The notes beneath the pieces were generated by a model, which was given only the letters and a program-made list of their open reading frames with translations, did not search any database and was not told where the DNA came from. DNA of 64,000 nucleotides from contig OZ241987.1 of the NCBI GenBank assembly GCA_965204395.1, positions 3,968,001-4,032,000 of the forward strand, written 5' to 3'. The position numbers and the translations under genes were made by a program. Positions 43,191 through 52,482 of the stretch are shown here, piece by piece. Position 1 is the first letter of the stretch. Each line of letters starts with the position of its first letter. Source of the stretch: Bin87 sp965204395 (GTDB taxonomy: Bacteria; Chloroflexota; Dehalococcoidia; Lucifugimonadales; UBA3495).

Positions 43191-43961
43191 ATGTCGCGAC
43201 GCAAAATCCGCATTATCCACACCTCAGATACCCATCTTGGCGATGACTGGGATCCGGCAGCTGCTGAAAGGGCGCTGTCCGCGGTCGTTGATGGCGTTCA
43301 CCGGCTGAACGCAGACGCGTTGTTGATCGCTGGCGACGTATTCGACAACGCCCGAATTTCGGACGCCGTGTTGGAATTCTTCATTGGGGAAATGTCCAGA
43401 GCGTCGGTCCCTGCCGTGATACTCCCTGGCAACCACGATCTCTACGATGGGGACACACTGTATCGGCGCGGTCCGTTCTCAGATGCGCCGCTCAATTTGC
43501 ACATCATCAGCGGAACCCAAGGCCAGACATTGACCTTCCCCGATCTTGACTTGGACATTTGGGGCCGCGCCATGGACAGCCACACGCCATCCTTCCGTCC
43601 GTTGGCTGGAATCCCTGTAGAGCGCAACGCGCGTTGGCTGGTCGGCATTGCCCACGGGCACTTCCACTTTCCCGACGACACCGAAGAAAGATCTTCTCCC
43701 ATCCGACCCCACGAGATCGCTGAGGCGGGTTGCGACTACATCGCCCTTGGACATTGGGAACGATTCGAGGATGTTTCCCAGGGTGGCGTCACGGCCTACT
43801 ACTCCGGCTCACCGATGGGCGCGGCCAGCCAACGCGGCGAGGTGGCGGTGAATGTGGTGGACCTTGATACGGCCCTGGAATCCCACGTGAGTGTCCGCCA
43901 GGCTCATATGCCCATGGCGTCCGGCGCGGCCGACTCCCTTCCCTCGGCCGCCGATAATTGA
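43191..43961 (+). CDS. Metallophosphoesterase, SbcD/Mre11-like
   Basis: 256 residues with the calcineurin-like metal motifs in order: IHTSDTHLGDDW, LIAGDVFDNA, ILPGNHDLYDG, IAHGHFHF and ALGHWERFED. It resembles the nuclease domain of SbcD-type exonucleases without the capping domain. No SbcC-like ATPase is beside it, so the substrate is unknown. It starts 6 nt after hflX. Confidence 0.85.
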   Translation: MSRRKIRIIHTSDTHLGDDWDPAAAERALSAVVDGVHRLNADALLIAGDVFDNARISDAVLEFFIGEMSRASVPAVILPGNHDLYDGDTLYRRGPFSDAPLNLHIISGTQGQTLTFPDLDLDIWGRAMDSHTPSFRPLAGIPVERNARWLVGIAHGHFHFPDDTEERSSPIRPHEIAEAGCDYIALGHWERFEDVSQGGVTAYYSGSPMGAASQRGEVAVNVVDLDTALESHVSVRQAHMPMASGAADSLPSAADN

Positions 43962-43977
43962 TTTCAGGAGAACACAC

Positions 43978-44850
43978 ATGAAAACCCTGAGCCGCGAACA
44001 GCGCATCTACGTGCTGCATCCTGAGAACGAGCCCGCCATCACAATCGATGATGGCGAGGACCTGATGGTCGAGACCTGGGACGCCTTTGAAGGCATACGA
44101 GAGCCCGGCGTGCTGCAGGAAAAGTCGCTCAAGGGTCCAGCCACCGGTCCAATCTACGTCAACGGAGCCGAACCCGGCGACGCCCTCCGCATCGAATTCG
44201 TCAGCATCACCCCCAAGGAAAACCCGGCTCACATGGTAATGCCGGGCCGAGGGTTCCTGGAAGCGGAGTTCACCGAAGGCTACCCGACGGTCATGAGCAT
44301 CGACGGGGGTGATCTGGTGCTGCCCACCGGGATGCGTTTGCCCCTGAACCCGTCTATGGGCCTGGTCGCCACCACGCCAACCTACGAGCAGGAGACCGCC
44401 AGCGACAGCGGACCCTATGGTGGCGACATTGACATGAAGGAACTGGTGCAGGGCAGCGTGCTCTACCTGCCGGCGTACGTGCCCGGCGGATTGCTTGCCA
44501 TGGGCGACTGCCACGCCGTGGTAGGCGACGGCGCGGTGGCGGGAACCGGCGCCGAATGCTCGGCTGATACCCACATCCGGGTGACCGTCGAAAAGGGGAT
44601 GAACATTGCCGGCCCGCGGGCGGTAACCCCGGACCACTACGTCATTCTGTCCCACGGAGAAGACCTGGGGCCCGCGATGAAGCAGGCCGTCCGCGACATG
44701 GTGGACTTCCTCATCACTGAGAAGGGAATGGAGCCCTACGATGCATACACTCTGTGCAGCCTCGCCGGCGACGTACGGGTCTCGCGCACGTTCCGCCCCA
44801 TCAGCCCGGTGAAGATGATGCTCTCTCGGCAGGCACTGGAGCAACTGTAA
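43978..44850 (+). CDS. Acetamidase/formamidase family protein
   Basis: 290 residues from the ATG at 43978, with AGGAG upstream. Family motifs: ITIDDGEDLMVETWDAFEG, TGPIYVNGAEPGDALRIEF, SMGLVATTP, and GDCHAVVGDGAVAGTGAECSADTHIRV, the metal/active-site stretch. Family members hydrolyse formamide, acetamide or other small amides. It begins 16 nt after the phosphoesterase gene and ends at a terminator. Confidence 0.9.
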   Translation: MKTLSREQRIYVLHPENEPAITIDDGEDLMVETWDAFEGIREPGVLQEKSLKGPATGPIYVNGAEPGDALRIEFVSITPKENPAHMVMPGRGFLEAEFTEGYPTVMSIDGGDLVLPTGMRLPLNPSMGLVATTPTYEQETASDSGPYGGDIDMKELVQGSVLYLPAYVPGGLLAMGDCHAVVGDGAVAGTGAECSADTHIRVTVEKGMNIAGPRAVTPDHYVILSHGEDLGPAMKQAVRDMVDFLITEKGMEPYDAYTLCSLAGDVRVSRTFRPISPVKMMLSRQALEQL

Positions 44851-44880
44851 ACATTAGCCCCATCAACCAGCCATAAAGAT

Positions 44881-44907
44881 AAGGGCGAACCAAGATTCGC
44901 CCTTTTT
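44881..44907 (+). terminator. Intrinsic terminator after the formamidase gene
   Basis: AAGGGCGAA (44881-44889) pairs with TTCGCCCTT (44896-44904) and is followed by TTT. The convergent SDR gene ends 30 nt away. Confidence 0.8.
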
Positions 44908-44936
44908 GTTGTTCTGCTGTCCAGACTGGAAACCCG

Positions 44937-45716
44937 TTACGACACGGAAAATCCTCCGTCCACGGCAATTACCGCCCCGGTAACATAATCCGAAGCGCGG
45001 CTGGCCAGGAAAACGGCCGTGCCCTGCAACTCGCTGGCCTCACCCCATCGACCCATGGGGATGCGACGGTTGATCAGGTCGAACCGCTCTGGTTGGGTTT
45101 CCGGGATGGCCTGGGTCAACTCGGTCATGAACCAGCCCGGCAGTATCGCGTTGGACTGGATGTTGTCACCCGCCCACGCCACGGCGAAGCTTTTGGCAAG
45201 CTGCACGATGCCGCCCTTGCTGGACGAGTAGGGCACTCCGCTTCCCCCGCCACCGAAAATGCTGTACATGCTGCCGATGCTGATGATCTTCCCGCCGCCC
45301 TGAGCCTTGAAGTGGGGGTAGACCGCCTTGCAGGACAAGAAGGCGGCCCTCAGGTTCACGTTGATGACGTTGTCCCACTCGGCGGAGGTAATGTCCTCGG
45401 GGGCTTTGCGCACGGTCGCGCCGGCGTTGTTGATGAGAATGTCGACATGCCCGAAATGCGCCACCGCCCGGGATACCATGTCGTCGATGTCGGAGTCGCT
45501 GGTGACGTCGGTGGGGATGGCTGTGGCCCGACGCCCGGTGGACTCGATTTCAGCGACCGCCGCGGCGTTCTTCTCCGCATTGCGGGCGGCTATCGCGATG
45601 TCCGCCCCGGCGTGGGCCAGACCCAACGCCATCCCCAAGCCCAAGCCGCCGTTGCCTCCGGTAATCAAGGCCACGCGCCCGCTCAAATCAAACAATCCGC
45701 CGTTGTTGGTCGTCAT
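44937..45716 (-). CDS. SDR family oxidoreductase
   Basis: 259 residues. LFDLSGRVALITGGNGGLGLGMALG is the nucleotide-binding site, NNAG, Ser in ISIGSMYS and YSSSK complete the classical SDR tetrad, and the C-terminus DYVTGAVIAVDGGFSVS is FabG-like. The ATG at 45716 is preferred because GAGGA then has 9-nt spacing; an ATG at 45725 is in frame. It resembles gluconate 5-dehydrogenase-type SDRs, but the substrate is unknown. Confidence 0.9.
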   Translation of the reverse strand: MTTNNGGLFDLSGRVALITGGNGGLGLGMALGLAHAGADIAIAARNAEKNAAAVAEIESTGRRATAIPTDVTSDSDIDDMVSRAVAHFGHVDILINNAGATVRKAPEDITSAEWDNVINVNLRAAFLSCKAVYPHFKAQGGGKIISIGSMYSIFGGGGSGVPYSSSKGGIVQLAKSFAVAWAGDNIQSNAILPGWFMTELTQAIPETQPERFDLINRRIPMGRWGEASELQGTAVFLASRASDYVTGAVIAVDGGFSVS

Positions 45717-45763
45717 TGTGCTCATTCCTCGCGACAAAGTGCTGGACAATTTAGCATAACGAA

Positions 45764-45790
45764 AAGGGACGGGTTTAGCGCCCGTCCCTT
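45764..45790. terminator. GGGACGGG-type hairpin after hppA
   Basis: AAGGGACGGG (45764-45773) and CCCGTCCCTT (45781-45790) form a perfect 10-bp stem. It is downstream of hppA on the minus strand and is a GGGACGGG variant of the hairpin family. Confidence 0.6.
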
Positions 45791-45812
45791 GCACGTTTGG
45801 ATTCGATGGACG

Positions 45813-47903
45813 TTACAGATTGATCAAGGGTCGCACCGCGACGAACGCCGGAGCGAACACCAGCGACACGATCGCCATCAGCTTGAGTAGGATGTTTAGG
45901 CTTGGGCCGGATGTATCTTTGAACGGGTCGCCGACCACGTCGCCTTCCACGGCCGCCTTATGGGCGTCCGAACCCTTGCCCCCGAAGTTGCCCAACTCTA
46001 CATACTTCTTCGCGTTGTCCCAGGTACCTCCCGCGGATGCCATCATGATCGCCAGCATGAAACCGGCCGACACTGAACCGATCAGGAGGCCGCCCAGGGC
46101 CGCCTCACCCAGGATGAAACCCGTAGCGATGGGCGCGATCACCGCCATGACGCCAGGGAGGATCATTTCCCGCAGGGCTCCGCGGGTACTGATATCAACG
46201 CACCGCGCTGAGTCGGGCCGGGCGTTGCCTTCCATCAGCCCGGGGATTTCCCGGAACTGCCTACGCACCTCATCGACGATACCCTGAGCGGCCCGGCCGA
46301 CCGCCTGCATGGTCAGGGCCGAGAATATGAACGGCAGCATGGCTCCAATCACCAGACCCACCAGGATCTGTGGCTGCAGCAGGTTGATCCCCACGCCGCC
46401 GGCGGCTAACCGCCCGTCGGGGCCCAAGGTGATCAGGTTCGCACTCACCGAATACGCGGCCAGCAACGCCAGCGCGGTGAGCGCCGCCGATCCGATGGCG
46501 AAGCCCTTGCCGGTCGCGGCGGTGGTGTTTCCCAGGGCGTCAAGCGCGTCAGTGCGTTCGCGAACTTGGGGTTCCAGGTTGGCCTGCTCTGCGATTCCAC
46601 CGGCGTTGTCAGCCACCGGTCCGTAAGCATCGGTAGCCAGGGTAATGCCCAAGGTGGATAGCAACCCCACTCCCGCCAGCGCGACCCCGTAGAATCCGGC
46701 GAACCAATAGGCCAGCAGAATTGCTATGGAGATACAAATCACCGGAATCAACGTGCTCAGCATCCCGCTGGCGATCCCGCTGATGATAACGGTCGCCGCG
46801 CCGGTCTGCGACGATTCGGAAACCCGCTGGGTGGGTTTGTAGCTGTAAGACGTGTAGTACTCGGTAGCCAGACCGATGATCGTTCCCGCTACCAATCCTG
46901 CTACGACACATCCGAACCACCACCAACTCACGCCGGGCAGAACGATCGCCAGCACCGCCGCAAAGACGATCAACAATCCGCCTGCGGCGAATATGCCGTA
47001 ACGCAGCGCCCATAGCAGCTTTTCGAAGTCCGCTTGCTCCCCGCTGCGCACCACGAAAGTGCCCAGTATGGCGGCAACGATACCGGCCCCGGCCAGCAGC
47101 ATCGGGAACACGGCCTGTGAGTCAGTGAAGTTGAACCCGGCCCCACTCGTCGCCAATGCCACCGCAGCCGCTGATAGCGCCACTGCGGATATGATGCTGC
47201 CGACGTAGGACTCGAAGAGGTCGGCTCCCATGCCTGCCACGTCGCCCACGTTGTCTCCAACGTTGTCGGCAATCACGCCGGGATTGCGCGGGTCGTCCTC
47301 TGGGATACCCGCCTCAACCTTGCCCACCAGGTCGGAGCCAACGTCGGCGGCTTTGGTGAAAATCCCGCCTCCGACGCGGGCGAAGAGCGCAATGGAACTG
47401 GCTCCGAAGCCGAACCCGGCCACCACGCTGATGTTCTGGAAAATCACGTACAGGATGGTTACGCCCAGCAAGCCTATACCCACCACGGTGACGCCCATCA
47501 CCGTACCGCTGGAGAAGGCCACCCGCAACGCCGGGTTCAAGCCCCGCATCGCGGCGGCGGCGGTGCGGACATTGGCGCGCACGGCAACGTTCATGCCCAC
47601 GAATCCGGCCAATCCTGAGCAAACCGTGCCCACCAGGTACGAGATCGCGGTGGCCGGGACGTTCATCCCGTGCTTGAACACCGTGTAATCCAGGACCGCC
47701 AGCACTATCGCTACCACGATTACGAACGGCAGCAACGACATGTACTCGCGTCGGAGAAACGCCGACGCTCCCGTGCGAATGGCGTCGCCGATCTCCGTCA
47801 TCCGCTCATTGCCCGCGTCGGCGCCGATGACTCGCCACGCCATAAACGCCGCGAACGCGAGAGCAACGCCTCCAGCGCACAGGGCTACGATGATTGATTC
47901 CAT
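45813..47903 (-). CDS. hppA: Membrane-bound ion-pumping pyrophosphatase
   Basis: 696 residues with about 16 hydrophobic segments; hydrolyses PPi to pump H+ (or Na+). The signature is IADNVGDNVGDVAGMGADLFESY. The segment GNTTAATGKGFAIGSAAL has Ala where K+-independent enzymes have Lys, so this is the K+-stimulated subfamily; whether H+ or Na+ is moved cannot be told by eye. The ATG at 47903 follows GAGAGGAAAGT; the frame extends to 47957 but without support. It is a single gene with a -10-like TGcTAATTT upstream. Confidence 0.95.
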   Translation of the reverse strand: MESIIVALCAGGVALAFAAFMAWRVIGADAGNERMTEIGDAIRTGASAFLRREYMSLLPFVIVVAIVLAVLDYTVFKHGMNVPATAISYLVGTVCSGLAGFVGMNVAVRANVRTAAAAMRGLNPALRVAFSSGTVMGVTVVGIGLLGVTILYVIFQNISVVAGFGFGASSIALFARVGGGIFTKAADVGSDLVGKVEAGIPEDDPRNPGVIADNVGDNVGDVAGMGADLFESYVGSIISAVALSAAAVALATSGAGFNFTDSQAVFPMLLAGAGIVAAILGTFVVRSGEQADFEKLLWALRYGIFAAGGLLIVFAAVLAIVLPGVSWWWFGCVVAGLVAGTIIGLATEYYTSYSYKPTQRVSESSQTGAATVIISGIASGMLSTLIPVICISIAILLAYWFAGFYGVALAGVGLLSTLGITLATDAYGPVADNAGGIAEQANLEPQVRERTDALDALGNTTAATGKGFAIGSAALTALALLAAYSVSANLITLGPDGRLAAGGVGINLLQPQILVGLVIGAMLPFIFSALTMQAVGRAAQGIVDEVRRQFREIPGLMEGNARPDSARCVDISTRGALREMILPGVMAVIAPIATGFILGEAALGGLLIGSVSAGFMLAIMMASAGGTWDNAKKYVELGNFGGKGSDAHKAAVEGDVVGDPFKDTSGPSLNILLKLMAIVSLVFAPAFVAVRPLINL

Positions 47904-47983
47904 ACTTTCCTCTCCGTTTTCGGCAAAAAAGTCCGACAAACGTTGCGAAATTAGCACAACGTCAGTTTGGTGTCAATCAGAGG

Positions 47984-48565
47984 TTAGGTTGTCGGCGTGG
48001 TTCCCACACCATCGGTCACATCGACGATCCAAGCCGTGGGTTCGCCGTCGTTAATTTCCAGCAGCGCCACGGTTCCCAGCGAACCTCGAACGTGTTTACG
48101 ACCGGGGTATGTTGGACTCCCGGGGTTGACGAACAACACGCCGTCCTTCCATTCAACCAGTTCCTCGTGCGTGTCTCCAAAGGCTACAACGTCCACTGGT
48201 TCCCCGAATTTGCGCGCCAGGATATCGCCCAACCCATCGTCCGGGTAAACGAGACCCGTACCGTCGGGCGTGGTTGGAATCGGAGGTGCCGGCCATTGAA
48301 TGTCGTGTACCATCCCGATCTTCAATCCGGACACATCGACTACGCGAGTCGTGTCCGCTAAGCGCTCGCCGGGTTCACGCGGATCCTCATAGCCACGCAC
48401 CGCCAGCACGGGCGCGACCAGTTCCAGACAATCCAGCACTCCAATGCATTCCAGATCACCACAATGCAGTATCAGGTCGCACCCCTTCAACGCATCAAGG
48501 ATAGGCTTCGGTAGATCCCAACCGCTGCCGGCCGAATGTGTGTCGGAAATCAATCCGATTTTCAC
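47984..48565 (-). CDS. YfcE/MJ0936-type metallophosphodiesterase
   Basis: 193 residues. KIGLISDTHSAGSGW, LILHCGDLECIGVLDCLE, VRGYEDP (in place of the usual GNCD), MVHDIQW (GH motif changed to VHDI), and FGDTHEELVEWKDGVLFVNPGSPTYP. Metal ligands are mostly kept, but two motifs differ from the consensus. The family hydrolyses phosphodiesters. The start is GTG at 48565, 9 nt after the LLM gene on the same strand. Confidence 0.85.
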   Translation of the reverse strand: MKIGLISDTHSAGSGWDLPKPILDALKGCDLILHCGDLECIGVLDCLELVAPVLAVRGYEDPREPGERLADTTRVVDVSGLKIGMVHDIQWPAPPIPTTPDGTGLVYPDDGLGDILARKFGEPVDVVAFGDTHEELVEWKDGVLFVNPGSPTYPGRKHVRGSLGTVALLEINDGEPTAWIVDVTDGVGTTPTT

Positions 48566-48574
48566 GATGCTGAC

Positions 48575-49588
48575 CTATCCGTTGGCGGGAGCCAGGGCTT
48601 CCAGCGTGCCCACCATCGTTTCGCGCTCGGCCCCGTGAGGGAACGCCACGATGGGCATATCGACACCGTTGGCTCGAAACCGTTCAATCTTGCTCCGGCA
48701 CTCATCAGGGGAGCCAATCGCCGTGATGCTGTGGACCATCTCATCGGTGATCGCCTTGGCCGCTGCGGCGCGGTCCCCCTCGGACCAAGCGCGGCGGACC
48801 ACGTCTCCCTCTTCCTGGTACCCGTAGCGGCAGAACAGGTCGTAGTAGTACTGCCCCATCCCTCCGATGTAAAACGCCATGTGTGCCCGAGCTTGCCGGG
48901 TCGCGTTCGCCACCGTTTCCTCGTCATCGGACGCACAGCACAGGATTTGCGGCGCGGTGGTCATGTCGCCATCCTGCCGGCCCGATTCGCGCAATGCCGC
49001 CAGCAGTGGTTCTTTGATCGAAGGCAGCTGTTCGCTATGGGTCCAAATGGGCAGCCAACCATCGGCCAATTCCCCGGTGAGTTCCAGGTTCCGTTGCCCC
49101 AGCGAAGCGACGTAGATCGGTATCCTTTCCTGGACCGGTTGAACTCCCATGCGGAACCGTTGCAGTTGGTAAAATCTGCCGTCGTAGTTGACCCGACCAC
49201 CAACCAACGCCATGCGTACGATCTGGATGTACTCGCGTGTCCGGGAAACGGGATAATCGAACTTGACCCCGTGCCAGTCCTCAATCACGATGCGTCCGCT
49301 GGTGCCCAATCCCAAGATCGCCCGCCCGCCGCTGATGCAGTCAAGCGAGGCAATGCTCTGTGCAATCAGCCCTGGCGTCCGGCTGTACACCGTTACAATC
49401 CCCGTGCCCAACTTGATACTGCCGGTGTTGCACGCCAGCATCGTCAGGACGGTGAACGCATCACGACCCCACGATTCTCCGGTCCAGAAGGAATCGTAAC
49501 CCAGGCGGTCGGCGGCCTGGGCCACCGCAATCAGGTCGTTGTCGTCGTTGTTATCCCTGCTGCTGAACGTCAGCGCGATTCGTTCCAT
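48575..49588 (-). CDS. LLM class flavin- or F420-dependent oxidoreductase
   Basis: 337 residues of the luciferase-like superfamily: AQAADRLGYDSFWTGESWGRDAFTVL, IKLGTGIVTVYSRTPGLIAQSIASLD and ISGGRAILGLGTSG. These are typical of the F420-dependent methylene-H4MPT reductase-like group. It is the second LLM protein of the window and is only distantly like that at 10637. The reaction is unknown. Confidence 0.88.
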   Translation of the reverse strand: MERIALTFSSRDNNDDNDLIAVAQAADRLGYDSFWTGESWGRDAFTVLTMLACNTGSIKLGTGIVTVYSRTPGLIAQSIASLDCISGGRAILGLGTSGRIVIEDWHGVKFDYPVSRTREYIQIVRMALVGGRVNYDGRFYQLQRFRMGVQPVQERIPIYVASLGQRNLELTGELADGWLPIWTHSEQLPSIKEPLLAALRESGRQDGDMTTAPQILCCASDDEETVANATRQARAHMAFYIGGMGQYYYDLFCRYGYQEEGDVVRRAWSEGDRAAAAKAITDEMVHSITAIGSPDECRSKIERFRANGVDMPIVAFPHGAERETMVGTLEALAPANG

Positions 49589-49602
49589 GGATGGGCTGCT
49601 TC

Positions 49603-50178
49603 CTAGTTCCGGTTTTGCCAGATGTAATACGGATCAAGGGACTCGTCGGTCATTGACTCGCCCAGGACATCATTGGTCGCGGGAAATGCTTCAGTTTCAC
49701 GCTGAATCAAATCGGCCAATGTCCGAGCCCAACGTTGGGTATCTGCGCCGTCCAGGCGTTGGGACAGCATCTCCTCGAACCCGGCGACGACCTGATCCTG
49801 TGGGATCGCCAAAGTCGGCCCTGAAATGACGAACACCACCACCTCTGGGAGATTCTCTTCGTCGTGAAAATCCACGCCCAGCCGGTCCAGTATGAAGTTC
49901 ATGGCGACACCACGCAGGATATCATCCAACTGCCCGGGCAGGTGCATCAAATGCAGAAACGGCCGGTCGCCGCCTTCCCGCAGCAGGCCGCCGAATTCAC
50001 TCTCCACGGCCCGATAGTACTCATCGTTGAAGACCGCGTCCGTGGACATAACCTCGATGTTAGCCCCGGCGCCCCGAGTGTCTATTACCAGGAACTCTCG
50101 GAGGTGCGGAAAGATGGCAAGGGTAATGTCCGGATAACGTCCGTTGGGCAACGGACCACCGCTCAATTCCTCGAACAA
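49603..50178 (-). CDS. Unknown 191-aa protein
   Basis: Not recognised. The TTG start at 50178 has an excellent AGGAGG 7 nt upstream. Sequence features: FEELSGGPLPNGRYPDITLAIFPHLREFLVIDTRG near the N-terminus, GQLDDILRGVAMNFILDRLGVDFHDEENLPEVVVFVISGP in the middle, and an acidic end. No signal peptide or membrane helix. It lies between an LLM gene (14-nt gap) and a HAD gene (42-nt gap), all on the minus strand. Confidence 0.65.
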   Translation of the reverse strand: MFEELSGGPLPNGRYPDITLAIFPHLREFLVIDTRGAGANIEVMSTDAVFNDEYYRAVESEFGGLLREGGDRPFLHLMHLPGQLDDILRGVAMNFILDRLGVDFHDEENLPEVVVFVISGPTLAIPQDQVVAGFEEMLSQRLDGADTQRWARTLADLIQRETEAFPATNDVLGESMTDESLDPYYIWQNRN

Positions 50179-50220
50179 GGGTGGCCTCCTGGTTGTGGGC
50201 TCTGGAGAGCCGAGCGTCGG

Positions 50221-50982
50221 CTAGCGACCCACGATTTCGCGAACCGCTCCGGAAACTGCCGAAAGGTCGTCCACCGCGACGTCGGCTTGGGAATCGGGAT
50301 CATCCGGGTCGTCCGGTTCGTAAAATCCGCGTATCCAGATTGACTTCATACCTATCCGGTTCGCTCCAACTACATCATTGTTGACGTGGTCGCCCACGTG
50401 GATGGTCGCGTGAGGGATCGTGTCGAGAGAATTGATGGTCATCAAAAAAATCTCATCGGACGGTTTGGCGAGCAACACTTCATCGGAAAAGGTCAGCACG
50501 TCGAAATACTCGAGCAGATGGTGTCGCGCCAGAAACTCCCGGAAAGTGTAACCAGGCGTCATGCCCGTGTTGGAGATCAGTCCAATGCCGAGCCCCATGC
50601 CTCGCACCGCTTCTAACGTTTCCTTGGTGGAGTCGTGGAACCTGGGCGGGTAGTCAAAAAACGAATCGGCGTAACTGCGCTCGATTTCATCCACCGCCGA
50701 TTCGGGCAAGCGATCTGACAACCCTTCGTCGATGAGGTCTATGAAAATCTCGACCTGCCGTCGGAAACTCACATCCTTGTTCTCGTTGCGGACTGCGCGG
50801 CACGCGCGATAACAGCCTCGGTACGCCTCCCTGATGTGGTCGGCATCACGGTCGATTCCGTTCGCTAACAGTGTGGCTCTGGCGCCGTCCAGACGCGCCT
50901 GTGCGCGCTGCAGCCCCAGTTCCCGGTTGTCCAGGATCAGGGTTTGCCAGAGATCGAAAGTTACGGCGTTGATGGCGGTCAA
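50221..50982 (-). CDS. HAD family hydrolase
   Basis: 253 residues: nucleophile motif TFDLWQTLI (Trp instead of the usual Gly/Asp position), a helical cap, motif II GLISNTG, Lys in LAKPSDEIF and acidic motif HVGDHVNNDVVGA. This layout is that of subfamily IA phosphatases such as Gph/PhnX-like enzymes. The start is TTG at 50982, weakly supported. The substrate is unknown. Confidence 0.88.
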   Translation of the reverse strand: MTAINAVTFDLWQTLILDNRELGLQRAQARLDGARATLLANGIDRDADHIREAYRGCYRACRAVRNENKDVSFRRQVEIFIDLIDEGLSDRLPESAVDEIERSYADSFFDYPPRFHDSTKETLEAVRGMGLGIGLISNTGMTPGYTFREFLARHHLLEYFDVLTFSDEVLLAKPSDEIFLMTINSLDTIPHATIHVGDHVNNDVVGANRIGMKSIWIRGFYEPDDPDDPDSQADVAVDDLSAVSGAVREIVGR

Positions 50983-51026
50983 TTTGTGGTTCCCGTCTGT
51001 GTGGATGCGTCGAGGTACGGCGGAGG

Positions 51027-52439
51027 CTACAGCGGTGGCCGCCGGGTATGCCAGTCATTGGCCTGTTGATAGGCGTAAGCCGCCTTCAGTACCGTCATTT
51101 CGTCGAAGTTGCGGCCGGCCAGGTGTAGGCCAACCGGCAAGCCGTCCTCGGCGAACCCACAGGGGACGGAAATCGCGGGAGAACCCGTGATGTTGTACAC
51201 GCGGGTGTACTTGGTCAGCAATGGGACCGCGGGCAACGATTCCCCGCCTACGTCGATCCGACGCTCCAGTAACACCGGCGCGGTAACGGGTTCAACCGGA
51301 CCGGCCAACAGATCGACCTGTTGCAACAACTCGTCCACCTGAGCGCAGAAAACCTGTCTGGCCTGTTGCGCGCGCAGATACTCGGCCGCCGTGATGAACA
51401 GACCTTCCTCAAGGCGATCTCTCACTTGCGGATAGAGTTTGTCACCGTCCCTAAGCACCAGGTCCCGATGCGCGGCAGTAGCTTCCGAACTGAGTATCGC
51501 GTTGCTGATCGGCTGCGCATACTCGTACAGAGGCAGAGAGACATCGATGATCTCCGCTCCCATCTCGCCCAAATCGGCGATGGCGCGTTGGACTATCTCC
51601 GCAACGCCGGAATCGATTTCAGTTTCGAAATATTCCCGCACCACTCCAATTCTCAGACCGCGAATGTCTCCGGTGAGCGCCTCCGTATAGTCGGGCACCT
51701 GAACGTCCGCCGTCGCCGGGTCGCGCGGATCCCGGCCCGCGATGATATTCATGGTCAACGCCGCGTCCTCGACGGTGCGCACCATCGGCCCGGGATGGTC
51801 CAGGCACCACGACAGAGGCGTCAGGCCGGCCCTGCTCACACGCCCGTATGTGGGTTTCAAGCCAACGATACCGCACAACGCGGCCGGTATGCGCACGCTG
51901 CCCCCGGTGTCGCTACCCATGGTGATGTGACACTGCCCGGCCGCGGCGGCGGATCCGCTGCCCCCGCTGGAACCTCCTGTGACGCGTTCGGGATTCCAGG
52001 GGTTGTGCATGTGCCCGTAGTCGCCGTTTTCTCCCGTGGGCCCGAACGCCAACGGGTGCATATTCAGCTTGCCCATCAGGATGGCGCCGGCCTGAGCGAA
52101 CCTGGCTGCGACCGTGCAATCCTCAGCGGGAACGAAGTTGTCATAGATGCGCGTGCCCGAAGTGGTCCGGATTCCCGCCGTTTCAAAGAGGTCTTTCAAC
52201 CCGACCGGAATCCCGTGGAGCGGCCCGCGATAGTTGCCGCGGCTGATTTCCTGCTCGGCCCTCTGAGCCGCTGCCCTGGCCTGCTCCGGCAACAGGGTAA
52301 TGAAGGAGTTCAGCGTTGGCTCCGTCGCGTCGATCCGGGCCAGACAGGCTTCCACCACGTCCACCGGAGAGACTTCACCACTTCGGATCAGCCCGAACAA
52401 TTCCCAAACTGACTTGTAATGGAGATCGGCGTCGGGCAT
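51027..52439 (-). CDS. Amidase signature family protein (GatA-like)
   Basis: 470 residues with the Ser-cisSer-Lys triad: Lys in PVGLKDLFETAG, cis-Ser in GGSSGGSGSAAA and nucleophile Ser in GSDTGGSVRIPAALCGIVGLKPTYGRVSRAG. The C-terminal NITGSPAISVPCGFAEDGLPVGLHL is shared with GatA and AtzF/AtzE-type amidases. GAGAGG precedes the ATG at 52439. A tiny helical protein gene lies 43 nt upstream, as expected for amidases that need a GatC/AtzG-like partner. No gatB is seen in the window, so a stand-alone amidase is more likely than a tRNA amidotransferase. Confidence 0.9.
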   Translation of the reverse strand: MPDADLHYKSVWELFGLIRSGEVSPVDVVEACLARIDATEPTLNSFITLLPEQARAAAQRAEQEISRGNYRGPLHGIPVGLKDLFETAGIRTTSGTRIYDNFVPAEDCTVAARFAQAGAILMGKLNMHPLAFGPTGENGDYGHMHNPWNPERVTGGSSGGSGSAAAAGQCHITMGSDTGGSVRIPAALCGIVGLKPTYGRVSRAGLTPLSWCLDHPGPMVRTVEDAALTMNIIAGRDPRDPATADVQVPDYTEALTGDIRGLRIGVVREYFETEIDSGVAEIVQRAIADLGEMGAEIIDVSLPLYEYAQPISNAILSSEATAAHRDLVLRDGDKLYPQVRDRLEEGLFITAAEYLRAQQARQVFCAQVDELLQQVDLLAGPVEPVTAPVLLERRIDVGGESLPAVPLLTKYTRVYNITGSPAISVPCGFAEDGLPVGLHLAGRNFDEMTVLKAAYAYQQANDWHTRRPPL

Positions 52440-52482
52440 AAGGGGCCTCTCAGGGCGCGGCGATACGGGTAATCGGCAGTGG

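Noticed and set aside
48536..49606. 356-codon plus-strand frame across the LLM gene
   Set aside because: Antisense shadow of a recognisable LLM protein.
51321..52412. 363-codon plus-strand frame across the amidase gene
   Set aside because: Antisense shadow; the amidase on the minus strand has all catalytic motifs.
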